Part shown: positions 18,665 through 27,493 of the stretch, one piece after another
How positions within the stretch are numbered: the stretch's first letter is position 1
Layout: each line of letters opens with the position of its first letter
From: Kitasatospora setae KM-6054
Lineage (GTDB): Bacteria > Actinomycetota > Actinomycetes > Streptomycetales > Streptomycetaceae
DNA length: 64,000 nucleotides
Direction of reading: 5' to 3'
NCBI RefSeq assembly: GCF_000269985.1
Contig: NC_016109.1
Location: 1,488,001 to 1,552,000, forward strand
Translations under genes and position numbers: made by a program
Notes under the pieces: generated by a model
The model's input: only the letters and a program-made list of their open reading frames with translations
The model's database searches: none
Told to the model about the DNA's origin: nothing

Positions 18665-19771
18665 ATGGCCCTCACGAACCGGAACCGCGCGCCACGGCTG
18701 CGCGCCGCCACCGCCGTCCTCGCCGCCACCGGCACTGTCGCGGCGGCGGTCCTGCTGCCCGCCGCCCGTCCCGCGAACGCGGCGCCCGGCGATCTGGCGA
18801 GCGCGACGCTGGTCCAGCTGACCAACCAGGACGTGCCGGCGATCGGCCTGTCGGCGTACCACGGGGCGTACGGCACCGCGAGCTCCAGCACGGTGCCGGA
18901 CACCGACATGGCGGACTTCTCGTCCGACCCGGACGGGATGTTGTCCCGGATCAGCATCGCCACCCGGACCACGATGACCCAGACCGCCACCGCCAAGTAC
19001 TTCGCCCAGGCCCAACTCACCGACCTGGTCGTCTGGTTCAACGGACGGCGGGAACTGCTGCGAATCTCCCCGATCGACCCGGCCCGGAGCGAGGCGGTCG
19101 CCACCCTGGACTCCTACGCGGAGTGCGTGCCGCCGCCGTTCGGCCCGTACGCGCTGGCCTACAACCACACCGACAACGACGAGATCACCGTGCTCGGGCA
19201 GCGGGTGGGCCCCGGCACCACCCGGCTGGCGATCACCGGCGCGGACCTCGGCCGCAACGACATCGGGCCGTCCACCCTGGACGTCACCGTCACGCAGCAC
19301 GCGGTGCCCTCCACCCAGGTGGCCGGGTACACCGCCGAGGCGTGGCTGGACATCGACATCTCGGGCACCTTCAACGACCTCGGCGGGCGGCAGGTGTACA
19401 CCGGAGCGGTCACCAGCACCCGGCTCGGCGAGGTGCACGCCAACTGCACCGGCGCGAGCCCGAGTCCGAGCCCGAGTCCGAGCCCGAGCCCGAGCCCGTC
19501 GCCCAGCCCCAGCCCCAGCCCGTCGCCCTCCCCCACCCCGACCCCCACCCCGACCCCGACCATGTCCGAGGAGCCCACTCCCACGCCGTCCCCGACCCCG
19601 ACCCCCTCCCCCGCGCCCACCTCGGCCTCGCCCACCTCCCCGGGGCCCGTCCCGCCGCTGCCGGACACCGGCGCCGGCGGGAACCCGCTGGGGCTGGGCG
19701 CCGCCGCGCTGGGCCTGTGCGCGCTGGGCGCCGGGGCGCTGCTGCTGGCCCGCCGCCGTCGCCGGCACTGA
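18665..19771 (+). CDS. LPXTG-anchored surface protein
   Basis: A 368-residue exported protein. A Sec signal peptide (residues 1-40, ending RPANAAPG) leads to a 220-residue beta-rich domain. A Pro/Ser/Thr stalk of SPSPSP and TPTPTP repeats follows at about 265-335. The C-terminal sorting signal has LPDTG, a hydrophobic helix and an RRRRRH tail. Sortase should attach it to the cell wall, with the stalk spanning the peptidoglycan. The globular domain has no recognised family; it contains [20 protein letters not shown] and a later Cys before the stalk, which may pair. Binding or structural function is inferred. Confidence 0.85.
   Translation: MALTNRNRAPRLRAATAVLAATGTVAAAVLLPAARPANAAPGDLASATLVQLTNQDVPAIGLSAYHGAYGTASSSTVPDTDMADFSSDPDGMLSRISIATRTTMTQTATAKYFAQAQLTDLVVWFNGRRELLRISPIDPARSEAVATLDSYAECVPPPFGPYALAYNHTDNDEITVLGQRVGPGTTRLAITGADLGRNDIGPSTLDVTVTQHAVPSTQVAGYTAEAWLDIDISGTFNDLGGRQVYTGAVTSTRLGEVHANCTGASPSPSPSPSPSPSPSPSPSPSPSPSPTPTPTPTPTMSEEPTPTPSPTPTPSPAPTSASPTSPGPVPPLPDTGAGGNPLGLGAAALGLCALGAGALLLARRRRRH
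19459..19640. repeat. Ser-Pro/Thr-Pro coding repeats of the wall stalk
   Basis: Hexanucleotide units (AGCCCG, CCGAGT, CCCCGACC-type) encode the proline-rich stalk of the LPXTG protein. The DNA is prone to slippage. Confidence 0.8.
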
Positions 19772-19807
19772 TCACCGGCACCGGCCGCCGGTCCGCGCCA
19801 TCCACCC

Positions 19808-19845
19808 CATGCCGTCACCCTGTGCCACGCTAGGGTGACGGCATG
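19808..19845 (+). promoter_or_regulatory. 14-bp perfect inverted repeat covering the start codon
   Basis: Arms 19808-19821 and 19832-19845 pair perfectly around a 10-nt loop, and the right arm includes the ATG at 19843. The right arm also overlaps TAGGGT (19831-19836), a -10-like box ending 6 nt before the ATG. This fits a leaderless mRNA whose promoter is covered by an operator. If transcription starts further upstream, the hairpin would instead hide the start codon. Confidence 0.6.
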
Positions 19846-20451
19846 TCGATTCTCGGTACCGCCGCCTACGCCGACCAGACCGCCGCCCTGCCCGAACCGG
19901 TCGCCCGGGCGGTCGAGTTGGCGCAGCGGCTCGGGTTCACCAAGTCCTGCCGCCCGGAGCAGGGCGGGCTGCTGCGGGCCCTCGCGGCGGGCGCCGGCCC
20001 GGACGGCGGGGTGATCGGCGAGACCGGCACCGGGTGCGGTGTCGGCCTGGGCTGGCTGCTGGCCGGCCGGCGGCCCGGCGTACGGGTGGTGAGCGTCGAG
20101 CGGGAGGCCGGACTCGTGGACGCGGTACGGGAGTTGTTCGCCGACGTGCCCGACCTGGAGGTGCTGCACGGCGACTGGAGCCGGATCCACGAGCGCGGCC
20201 CGTTCGACCTGCTGGTGCTGGACGGGGGCGGCAACGGCAAGCAGACGGCGGCCGCCGATCCGGAGCGGCTGCTCACCCCGGGCGGCACCCTGGTGGTCGA
20301 CGACCTGACCCCGCTCACCGCCTGGCCGCCGACCTACCGGGGCGAGCCGGACACCGGCCGCACCGTCTGGTACGACCACCCGGCGCTGTCGGTGACCGAG
20401 GTCCGGCTGGCGCCGGACTTCGCCACGCTGATCGCCACTCGCCGTCCCTGA
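19843..20451 (+). CDS. Class I SAM-dependent O-methyltransferase-like protein
   Basis: A 202-residue protein. Motif I reads VIGETGTGCGVGLGWLL, strand 2 ends in VSVERE, and FDLLVLDGGGNG matches the acidic metal-binding strand of catechol-type O-methyltransferases. The N-terminal helix with FTKSCRPEQGGLLRAL fits the same group. There is no ribosome binding site before the ATG, supporting leaderless translation. It lies 71 nt after the LPXTG gene. The substrate is unknown. Confidence 0.75.
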   Translation: MSILGTAAYADQTAALPEPVARAVELAQRLGFTKSCRPEQGGLLRALAAGAGPDGGVIGETGTGCGVGLGWLLAGRRPGVRVVSVEREAGLVDAVRELFADVPDLEVLHGDWSRIHERGPFDLLVLDGGGNGKQTAAADPERLLTPGGTLVVDDLTPLTAWPPTYRGEPDTGRTVWYDHPALSVTEVRLAPDFATLIATRRP

Positions 20452-20843
20452 CAATGGAATTGACGATCCATCAGTAATTCTCGGCCCCCCGGGCGCCGCG
20501 CAGCGGGTCACGTTCGCGCCGCTGCCGGTCGGCGCCGGGGTCGAGGTCGCGGACGCAGCCGACCCGGACGCGGTGCACGGCGCCCGCGAGGGGCCTACCG
20601 CAGGGGGCGGGTGTCCTGGAGGCCGGCAGCCCCGAGCCCGCCGGCGCCCTCGCACCCGCACGGCCGGAGACCCCTGCCTCTCCCGTCGCGCCCTCCCCGC
20701 CCGCGCGGCGAAGGCTCCCGGCAGCCTTATGTCAACGCCATTGACGTTAATGCCGCCCGCGCGTTCTGATGGCGGGGCCCGGGCCCCGCCGTCTCCGCTC
20801 CGGGGCCCGGAGACCCCCATGCACCGCGAAGGAGCCCTCCGCC
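20452..20843. other. 392-bp intergenic region with possible gene remnant and AT-richer operators
   Basis: The middle (20480-20620) has coding-like codon use in the plus frame, reading RVTFAPLPVGAGVEV, but no start or stop to suit; it may be a decayed fragment. ATTGACG occurs in two AT-richer islands (about 20459 and 20740), the second within a GTCAA/TTGAC dyad about 100 bp before the FAD oxidase gene, a candidate operator. Confidence 0.35.
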
Positions 20844-22244
20844 ATGGCCGCCGACCCCGTCCACGCCCTCCGGGACGCCCAGCCCACCCCGTTCTGGCTG
20901 GACGACCCCGACCGCCCGGCGGCCCGCCCCGCCCTCACCGGCGACACCCGGTGCGACCTGCTGGTGGTCGGCGGCGGCTACAGCGGCCTGTGGACCGCGC
21001 TGATCGCCAAGGAGCGCGACCCCGCGCGCGACGTCGTGCTGATCGAGGGCCGCGAGACCGGCTGGGCCGCCTCCGGCCGCAACGGCGGCTTCTGCGAGGC
21101 CAGCCTCACCCACGGCCTCGCCAACGGCCACCAGCGCTGGCCGGACGAGCTCGCCGCCCTGGAACGCCTGGGCCACGCCAACCTGGAGGCCATGCAGGAC
21201 GCCGTCGAGCGCTACGGCATCGACTGCGACTGGCGGCGCAGCGGCTCCCTCACCGTCGCCACCGAACCCCACCAGGTCGCCGAACTGCGGGAGTTCGCCG
21301 AACTCGCCGGCCGCCACGGCACCCGCTTCGACGTCCTCGACCGCGACGAGGTGCGCGCCGAGATCGACTCGCCGACCTTCCTCGGCGGCGTCTGGGACCG
21401 CGACGGCGTCGCCATGCTCAACCCGGCCCGACTCGCCTGGGGCCTGCGCCGCGCCTGCCTCGACCTGGGCGTCCGCCTGTACGAGCACACCCCGGCGACC
21501 TCGCTCGACGCCTCCCCGACCGGCGTCACCGTCCGCACCCCGTACGGTCGGATCGGCGCCCGGCGGGTCGCCCTCGCCACCAACGCCTTCCCGTCCCTGC
21601 TGCGCCGCCACCGCCCGTACACCGTGCCGGTCTACGACTACGCGCTGATGACCGAGCCGCTCTCGGACGCCCGACTGGCCGCCGTGGGCTGGAAGAACCG
21701 GCAGGGCTGGGCCGACAGCGACAACCACTTCCACTACGTCCGGCTGTCGGCCGACAACCGGATCCTGTTCGGCGGCTACGACGTGGTGCACCAGTACCGC
21801 GGCCGGGTCAGCGCCGAACGCGACCAGCGGCCGGAGACCTTCGCCACCCTGGCCCGCCACTTCGCCCGCACCTTCCCGCAGTTGGAGGGCCTGCGGTTCA
21901 CCCACGCCTGGGGCGGCGCGATCGACACCTGCACCCGGTTCTCCGCCTTCTTCGACCTCACCCACCAGGGCCGGGTCGCCTACGCCGCCGGCTACACCGG
22001 CCTCGGCGTCGGCGCCACCCGCTTCGGCGCCGAGGTGATGCTCGACCTGCTGGCCGGCGAGCGCACCGAGCGCACCGCGCTGGAGATGGTCCGCCGCAAG
22101 CCGCTGCCCTTCCCGCCCGAGCCGGTCCGCTCGGTGGGCATCGGCATCACCCAGTGGGCCCTGCACCGCGCCGACGCCAACGCCGGACACCGCAACCTGT
22201 GGCTGCGCACCCTCGACCGCTTCGGCCTCGGCTTCGACAGCTGA
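20844..22244 (+). CDS. FAD-dependent amine/amino-acid oxidase (DAO family)
   Basis: A 466-residue flavoprotein. The dinucleotide fold reads LLVVGGGYSGLWTAL near residue 35, and GWAASGRNGGFC marks the FAD-contacting loop of the glycine/D-amino-acid oxidase family. The C-terminal YAAGYTGLGVGATRFGA closes the FAD site. The overall look is nearest to gamma-glutamylputrescine oxidase (PuuB-like) and other amine oxidases, so polyamine use is a reasonable guess, but no other puu gene is adjacent. ATG at 20844 is preceded by AAGGAG. It is monocistronic, with a very strong terminator. Confidence 0.82.
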   Translation: MAADPVHALRDAQPTPFWLDDPDRPAARPALTGDTRCDLLVVGGGYSGLWTALIAKERDPARDVVLIEGRETGWAASGRNGGFCEASLTHGLANGHQRWPDELAALERLGHANLEAMQDAVERYGIDCDWRRSGSLTVATEPHQVAELREFAELAGRHGTRFDVLDRDEVRAEIDSPTFLGGVWDRDGVAMLNPARLAWGLRRACLDLGVRLYEHTPATSLDASPTGVTVRTPYGRIGARRVALATNAFPSLLRRHRPYTVPVYDYALMTEPLSDARLAAVGWKNRQGWADSDNHFHYVRLSADNRILFGGYDVVHQYRGRVSAERDQRPETFATLARHFARTFPQLEGLRFTHAWGGAIDTCTRFSAFFDLTHQGRVAYAAGYTGLGVGATRFGAEVMLDLLAGERTERTALEMVRRKPLPFPPEPVRSVGIGITQWALHRADANAGHRNLWLRTLDRFGLGFDS

Positions 22245-22267
22245 CCCCGGCCCTCCCCCACTCTCCC

Positions 22268-22308
22268 CGGGGCGGGCCCGGCGACCCACCGTCGCCGGGC
22301 CCGCCCCG
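22268..22308. terminator. Strong bidirectional terminator
   Basis: A perfect 18-bp inverted repeat (22268-22285 with 22291-22308), 5-nt loop, followed by TT. It lies between the convergent FAD oxidase and GNAT genes. Confidence 0.85.
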
Positions 22309-22326
22309 TTCCCCCTGCCGCTCCCC

Positions 22327-22356
22327 GCCCTGCCCTGCCCCGCCCTGCCCTGCCCC
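22327..22356. repeat. Two perfect copies of a 15-bp unit
   Basis: GCCCTGCCCTGCCCC occurs at 22327-22341 and again at 22342-22356 inside a C-rich tract running from about 22311 to 22378, just outside the GNAT stop codon. Confidence 0.7.
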
Positions 22357-22378
22357 GCCGCGCCCCGCCCTGCTCCGC

Positions 22379-22693
22379 TCAGTCGCTGACGGCGCTGCGC
22401 GCCGAGTACACCAGGTCCGCGTACTCGGGGTGCCGCCCGATCCACCCCGCGTAGAACGGGCAGGTCGGCAGCACCGCCAGCCCCTCCGCCCGCGCCCGGT
22501 CCAGCGAGGCCCGCACCAGCGCCCCGCCGACGCCCCGGCCCTCGAACCGCGGATCCACCTCGGTGTGCACGAACGCGATCAGCTCCGGTGTCCGGATGTA
22601 CTGCGCGAAGCCCGCCAACTCCTGCCCGAACCGCGCCTCGTAGCGGTTGGCGTCCCTGGCGTCGGTGATCTCGGGCTGCGTCGTCTCGCCCAT
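22379..22693 (-). CDS. YjdJ-type GNAT acetyltransferase
   Basis: A 104-residue single-domain acetyltransferase of the small YjdJ/acyl-CoA-binding GNAT group. FVHTEVDPRFEGRGVGGALV is the acetyl-CoA pyrophosphate-binding motif A, and VLPTCPFYAGWIGRHPEY is the typical C-terminal end. The full length matches the family (about 90-105 residues). It is divergent from the leader peptide and operon at 22991; no functional link is visible. Confidence 0.85.
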   Translation of the reverse strand: MGETTQPEITDARDANRYEARFGQELAGFAQYIRTPELIAFVHTEVDPRFEGRGVGGALVRASLDRARAEGLAVLPTCPFYAGWIGRHPEYADLVYSARSAVSD

Positions 22694-22990
22694 CTGCTGC
22701 TCCCGGTCGGCGTGCGGAAAGGATCCGTCCAGGCCACTCTAGGCTCGCGGCCCCCGCCACTCGCGCAGCCACGCCTCGCCCGCCGCCCGCGCCCCAGCCC
22801 GTGCCCGTTGCCCGCGCCCGTGTCCGGAGGGCGCCTTGGTTGCGCGGATGTGGCGGGATCGTTGCCCGGCATGAAGTGTCTGTCACGTAGCAGATCCCAT
22901 GATATGGAAAGCTTGCTGGCCGCCCGGTCGGCGTGCCAGCCTCCTCACGCCAGCACTTGATCACGCCGCACCGGAGGGGAGCAGTCCGCG

Positions 22991-23089
22991 ATGACCACAA
23001 CTCGCCTGTTCAGCCCGGTGCGCGCGGTGTCGTCGCGCCGCTGTCGCCGCGACGCCCTCCGGCCCGCCGGCCGGCCCGCCCACCGCTGA
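22991..23089 (+). CDS. Candidate 32-residue leader peptide
   Basis: A short ORF with GGAGGGG 9 nt before ATG. It encodes MTTTRLFSPVRAV followed by an Arg-rich segment with a single Cys (SSRRCRRD); the Cys codon is TGT, rare in this GC-rich DNA. It ends 77 nt before the operon's first gene. Actinobacterial sulfur-metabolism operons are often preceded by short Arg/Cys peptides that sense cysteine supply by attenuation. The match in size, position and composition is suggestive, but the conserved motif of that family is not clearly present. Confidence 0.45.
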   Translation: MTTTRLFSPVRAVSSRRCRRDALRPAGRPAHR

Positions 23090-23166
23090 CCGGCTCCTCC
23101 GCCGCCTCCCACCGCGCCGCGTGGTTTCCCGCGTGGTGACGACCCGTCATCGCACCGAAGGTCGAC

Positions 23167-24636
23167 ATGTCTCCCTCGCTCACGCCCGCCCTGCGGGAGT
23201 TCCTCGCTTCCCGACCCGGCCTGTTCATCGGCGACCGGGACGACCTGACCGCGGTCTCCGGCCGCACCCTGGCCGTCGAGGACCCGTCCGACGGTTCGCC
23301 GCTCGCCGAGGTGCCGCTGGCCGGCCCCGTCGAGGTGGACCGGGCCGTGCTGCTCGCCCGGGCCGCCTTCGCGGACGGCCGCTGGAGCGCGCTCCCCCAC
23401 CAACGGCGGGCCGCGGTGCTGCACCGGGTCGCGGAGCTGCTGGAGCGGCACGCCGAGGAGTTCGCCCTGCTGGAGTCGGTGGACGCCGGCATCCTGCGCT
23501 CCACCTCCGACCACCTGGCGCACGTCGCCGCCGAGGTCTTCCGGCACTACGCGGGCTGGACCGGGCGGCTCTACGGGGACGTCAACCCGACCGCGGCCGA
23601 CCTGCACGGCTACACGCTGCGCCAGCCGCTGGGCGTGGTCGCGGCGATCGTGCCGTGGAACATGCCGCTGCTGATGGCCGCCTTCAAGCTGGCCCCGGCG
23701 CTGGCGGCGGGCAACAGCGTGGTGCTCAAGCCGGCCGAACAGACGCCGCTCAGCGCCCAGTTGCTGGCCCGGCTGGTCCGGGAGGCCGGGCTGCCGGAGG
23801 GCGTGCTCGCGGTGCTGACCGGGGACGGGAGCACCGGGGCCGCGCTGGTCGAGCACCCGGGGGTGGACCTGGTCGGCTTCACCGGCTCCACCCGCACCGG
23901 CCAGTCGATCCAGCGCGCGGCGGCCGGCACGGTCAAGCGGGTGCTGCTCGAACTCGGCGGCAAGAGCGCCAACATCGTCTTCCCCGACGCCGACCTGGCG
24001 GCCGCCGCCCAGGCCGCCGGCGCGACGGCCTGGCAGCACTCCGGGCAGATCTGCTTCGCCGGCACCCGGCTGCTGGCCCACCGCTCGATCGCCGGCGAGC
24101 TGGCCGAGCGGATCGCCGCGGACGCCGCCCGGCTGCGCCCCGGCCCGGCCACCGACCCGGCCAGCCGGCTCGGCCCGCTCATCTCGGACCGCCAACTCCG
24201 GCGCGTACTGGGCTACTTGGACCAGGCCCGAACGGATGGCGCGACCGAGCTGCTGGCCGCGACCCGGCCCGAGCTGCCCGGCCACCACCTCACCCCGGCC
24301 GTGCTGACCGGCGTGGACCCGCAGGCGCGGATCGCCCAGGAGGAGGTGTTCGGGCCGGTGCTGACGGTGCTGCCGTTCGACACCGAGGAGGAGGCGCTCC
24401 GGCTGGCCAACGGCACCCCGTACGGCCTGGCCGCCGGCGTCTGGACCGGGGACGTCAGCCGGGCCCACCGGTTCGCCCGGGACCTCCGGGCAGGCACCGT
24501 CTGGGTCAACACCTACGGGGTGCACGACTTCTCCGCGCCCTCCGGCGGTTTCGGGCAGTCCGGGCTGGGGCGGGAGCACGGCCGGGAGTGGATCCACGCC
24601 TACACCGAGGCCAAGTCGGTCTACGTCCAGCTCTGA
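23167..24636 (+). CDS. NAD(P)-dependent aldehyde dehydrogenase
   Basis: A 489-residue enzyme of the ALDH superfamily. Motifs seen are VPWNMPLLMAAFKLAPALAA (cofactor site), GFTGSTRTG, LELGGKSANIVF (general base Glu), SGQICFAGTRLL (catalytic Cys), EEVFGPVLTVLPF and the terminal GGFGQSGLGREHG. It oxidises an aldehyde to the acid. It is the first structural gene of the operon, 47 nt before the GMC oxidoreductase gene, so it probably oxidises the aldehyde that enzyme makes. Confidence 0.9.
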   Translation: MSPSLTPALREFLASRPGLFIGDRDDLTAVSGRTLAVEDPSDGSPLAEVPLAGPVEVDRAVLLARAAFADGRWSALPHQRRAAVLHRVAELLERHAEEFALLESVDAGILRSTSDHLAHVAAEVFRHYAGWTGRLYGDVNPTAADLHGYTLRQPLGVVAAIVPWNMPLLMAAFKLAPALAAGNSVVLKPAEQTPLSAQLLARLVREAGLPEGVLAVLTGDGSTGAALVEHPGVDLVGFTGSTRTGQSIQRAAAGTVKRVLLELGGKSANIVFPDADLAAAAQAAGATAWQHSGQICFAGTRLLAHRSIAGELAERIAADAARLRPGPATDPASRLGPLISDRQLRRVLGYLDQARTDGATELLAATRPELPGHHLTPAVLTGVDPQARIAQEEVFGPVLTVLPFDTEEEALRLANGTPYGLAAGVWTGDVSRAHRFARDLRAGTVWVNTYGVHDFSAPSGGFGQSGLGREHGREWIHAYTEAKSVYVQL

Positions 24637-24683
24637 ACCCCCGCCCGGGACAGCGAAGTTCACCGACAGGGAGAACCACCAGC

Positions 24684-26351
24684 ATGACCATCCAGCAGGC
24701 CGACTACCTCGTGGTCGGCGGCGGAACGGCCGGGCCCGCGCTCGCCGCCCGGCTCGCCGAGGACCCCGGCACCAGCGTGCTGCTGCTCGAAGCCGGCGGG
24801 GAGCTGACCCAGCGCGAGGCGCTGGCCCCGGCCCTGTGGCCGCTGACCCTCGGCAGCGCGATCGACTGGCAGTACCGCACCGAGCCGCAGCCGGGCCTGG
24901 GCGGACGCCGGGTGCCGTGGCCGCGCGGCCGGGTGCTGGGCGGCTCGTCCGCGCTCAACCTGGGCGGCTGGATCCGCGGCAACGCCGCCGACTACGACGC
25001 CTGGGCCGGGTTCGGCGGGCCCGGCTGGTCCTGGGAGGCGCTGCTGCCGCTCTACCGCCGGATCGAGGACAGCGGACGCGGCCCGGCTCCCTGGCGCGGC
25101 ACCGGCGGCCCGCTGCGGCTGCGCGCGGCCGGGCCCGGCGGCCGGCTCTGGGACGCCCTCGAACTCGCCCTGGAGCAGGCCGGGTTCGGCGGCCGCACGG
25201 ACGTCAACGGGCCGCGCCAGGAGGGCGTCGACACCCAGGAGATGATCTTCGTCGACGGGGAGCGGATCACCCCGGCCGCCGCCTACCTGAGCCTGGCCCA
25301 CCGCAACGCGGCCGGCGGCAACCTGGCCGTGCGGACCGGCGTCCGGGTGCTCGGGCTGCTCTTCGACGGCGACCGGGCCACCGGGGTGCGCGCGCTGGAC
25401 GCCGCCGGGCGGGAGGTGCGCTTCCACGCCGGGCGGGAGGTGGTGCTCGCCGCCGGCGCGATCGGCTCGCCGCAGTTGCTGCTGCTCTCCGGCATCGGCC
25501 CGGCCGAGCGGTCGCGCGCGCTCGGCCTGCCGGTCCGCGTCGACCTGCCCGGCGTGGGCGGGAACCTGCACGACCACCTGCGGGTGCCGGTCACCGGCCG
25601 GGCCGCGCCCGGCACCACCGACCTGCCCGCTCCGCTGCCCACCCCGGAGAACCTGCGCCGCTGGGAGCGGCACCGCGAAGGCCCGCTGCGCGACCTGGCC
25701 GGCGGCGGCGTGGCGTTCCTCCGCACCGACCCCGAACTGGCCGCCCCGGACGTCGAGTTCCTGCTCGGCACCGGCGCCGACCAGGACCACCCGGACCGGG
25801 CCGGCTACCTGGTGGCGCCGGTGCTGCTCCAGCCGCACAGCCGAGGCCGGCTCCGGCTGGCCTCGGCCGACCCGCTCGCCGCCCCGCTGCTCGACCCCGG
25901 CTACCTGACCGATCCCCGGGACCTCCCGGTGCTGGTCGCCGGGGTGCGGGCCGCGCTGCGCACCACCGAGCAGCCCGCGCTGCGGCCCTGGACCGCCGAG
26001 CGGAACCTGCCCGCCGACGCCTCGGACGCCCTGATCGAGGCGCACGTCCGGGCCACCGCCGACACCGTCTTCCACCCCGTCGGCACCGCCAGGATCGGCC
26101 ACCCGGACGACCCGGACGCGGTGGTCGACCCCGAGCTGCGGGTCCGCGGCGTCCGCGGCCTGCGGGTCGCCGACGCCTCGGTGATCCCGGTGATCACCCG
26201 CGGCCACACCATGGCGCCCAGCCTGCTGGTCGCCGAACGGGCCGCCGACCTGATCCGCGGCGCCGACCGCACCCCCGGGCCCCGCGCGGGCCGTACCGAC
26301 GACCGCACCGACGACCGCACCGACGGCCGTACCAAGGAGAACCACCGATGA
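24684..26351 (+). CDS. GMC family (choline dehydrogenase-like) oxidoreductase
   Basis: A 555-residue FAD alcohol dehydrogenase/oxidase. YLVVGGGTAGPALAARL is the FAD fold, GRVLGGSSALNLGGWIRGN the second GMC signature, and TVFHPVGTARIG and ITRGHTMAPSLLVAERAAD carry the active-site His pair. It should oxidise a primary alcohol to the aldehyde taken by the preceding ALDH. The last 20 residues are an odd RTDDRTDDRTDGRT tail made by a short tandem repeat. ATG at 24684 follows AGGGAG. Its stop overlaps the next gene's ATG (ATGA). Confidence 0.9.
   Translation: MTIQQADYLVVGGGTAGPALAARLAEDPGTSVLLLEAGGELTQREALAPALWPLTLGSAIDWQYRTEPQPGLGGRRVPWPRGRVLGGSSALNLGGWIRGNAADYDAWAGFGGPGWSWEALLPLYRRIEDSGRGPAPWRGTGGPLRLRAAGPGGRLWDALELALEQAGFGGRTDVNGPRQEGVDTQEMIFVDGERITPAAAYLSLAHRNAAGGNLAVRTGVRVLGLLFDGDRATGVRALDAAGREVRFHAGREVVLAAGAIGSPQLLLLSGIGPAERSRALGLPVRVDLPGVGGNLHDHLRVPVTGRAAPGTTDLPAPLPTPENLRRWERHREGPLRDLAGGGVAFLRTDPELAAPDVEFLLGTGADQDHPDRAGYLVAPVLLQPHSRGRLRLASADPLAAPLLDPGYLTDPRDLPVLVAGVRAALRTTEQPALRPWTAERNLPADASDALIEAHVRATADTVFHPVGTARIGHPDDPDAVVDPELRVRGVRGLRVADASVIPVITRGHTMAPSLLVAERAADLIRGADRTPGPRAGRTDDRTDDRTDGRTKENHR
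26287..26337. repeat. 12-bp tandem repeat at the 3' end of the GMC gene
   Basis: Four degenerate copies of CGCACCGACGAC encode RTDD units and run to just before the next gene's ribosome binding site (AAGGAG). Confidence 0.75.
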
Positions 26352-27493
26352 CCGACCGCGACGGCGCCGTCCGCCTGCTCTGGTACCTGACCAGCCCGGA
26401 CGGCCCGACCCCCTGGGAGCCGGCCGGCCGCTGGCCGACCGACTTCGGCCACCTGCGCGAACTCGCCCGCGCCATCGACTCGTTGGGCTACTACGGCGCG
26501 CTGCTCGGCACCGGCCGGGACGACGGGCTGACCGTGGCCGCCGCGCTGCTCGCCGAGACCGGGCGGATGCGGTTCCTCCCGGCGGTCTACCCCGGGCTGC
26601 ACTCCCCGGCGAAGCTCGCCCAGATCGCCGACACCGTGCAGCGCTTCTCCGGCGGCCGGCTGCTCTTCAACGTGGTCAACGGCCAGGACGCCACGCTGGC
26701 CGGCTACGGCGTGCACCACCCGCACGACGAGCGCTACGCGTTCAGCGCCGAGTACTGGGACGCCTACCGGCGGGTGCACCGCGGCGAACACCAGGAGATC
26801 CGCGGCACCCACCTGCACCTGGCCGAACGCCCGGACGACGAAGGCCCGTTGTCGCCCTGGCCGAACGACCCGGTGCCCGTCCCGCTGTGGGGCGCCGGCA
26901 CCTCGCCGGCCGGGGTGGCGCACTCGGTCGGGCTGCTCGACACCTACCTCAGCTTCGCCGACACCCCCGAGCGGCTCGGCGCCAAGTTCGCCCGGGTCGG
27001 CGCGCAGGCCGAAGCGCTGGGCCGCCGGCTGGAGTTCGGCACCCGGTTCCAGCTGATCGTCCGCCCCACCGAGGAGGAGGCCTGGGCCCACGCCGAGGAG
27101 CTGCTGCACCGGACCAGCCACGCCACCGCCGTCGAACTGGCCGGCTGGAACCTGCGCGGCCGCACCCTGGAGGGCTTCCGGCCGGAGGAGTTCGGCATCG
27201 AGGACCCCCGGGTGGAGCGCCGGCTCGCCGCCCTGCGGGCCGGCCGGCTGCCCGAGGTCCGGGACCTGGAGGTGCACCCCAACGTCTGGACCGGCCCGAG
27301 CCTGTTCGGCTTCGACGTGGTCTCCCCCGCCTCCGGCACCTACCTGGTCGGCAGCGCCGAGAACGTCGCCGCCCGGATCCGCGAGTACCGCGCGCACGGC
27401 GTGCGGAACTTCATCCTCTCCGGCTTCCCGCTGATCGAGGAGGCCCACCGCACGGCCGAACTGCTCTTCCCGCTGCTCGACCTCGACCACTGA
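26348..27493 (+). CDS. SsuD-like FMNH2-dependent monooxygenase
   Basis: A 381-residue luciferase-like monooxygenase. SGGRLLFNVVNGQD, the ERYAFSAEYWDAYRRV helix and FGTRFQLIVRPTEEEAW closely parallel alkanesulfonate monooxygenase SsuD, so C-S bond cleavage of an organosulfonate is plausible. At positions I align to SsuD Cys54 and His228 this protein has a GRDDG segment and Gln, so the substrate or chemistry may differ; the SsuD numbering is from memory. It needs reduced FMN, but no flavin reductase is in the operon. Its ATG overlaps the GMC stop. Confidence 0.82.
   Translation: MTDRDGAVRLLWYLTSPDGPTPWEPAGRWPTDFGHLRELARAIDSLGYYGALLGTGRDDGLTVAAALLAETGRMRFLPAVYPGLHSPAKLAQIADTVQRFSGGRLLFNVVNGQDATLAGYGVHHPHDERYAFSAEYWDAYRRVHRGEHQEIRGTHLHLAERPDDEGPLSPWPNDPVPVPLWGAGTSPAGVAHSVGLLDTYLSFADTPERLGAKFARVGAQAEALGRRLEFGTRFQLIVRPTEEEAWAHAEELLHRTSHATAVELAGWNLRGRTLEGFRPEEFGIEDPRVERRLAALRAGRLPEVRDLEVHPNVWTGPSLFGFDVVSPASGTYLVGSAENVAARIREYRAHGVRNFILSGFPLIEEAHRTAELLFPLLDLDH

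Noticed and set aside
20573..22960. Long plus-strand open frame of 795 codons
   Set aside because: It runs in another frame over the FAD oxidase gene and is Arg/Pro-rich nonsense, typical of GC-rich frame shadows.
22933..23139. 68-codon frame overlapping the leader peptide
   Set aside because: No ribosome binding site and Pro/Arg-rich shadow composition; the 32-codon frame has a proper site.
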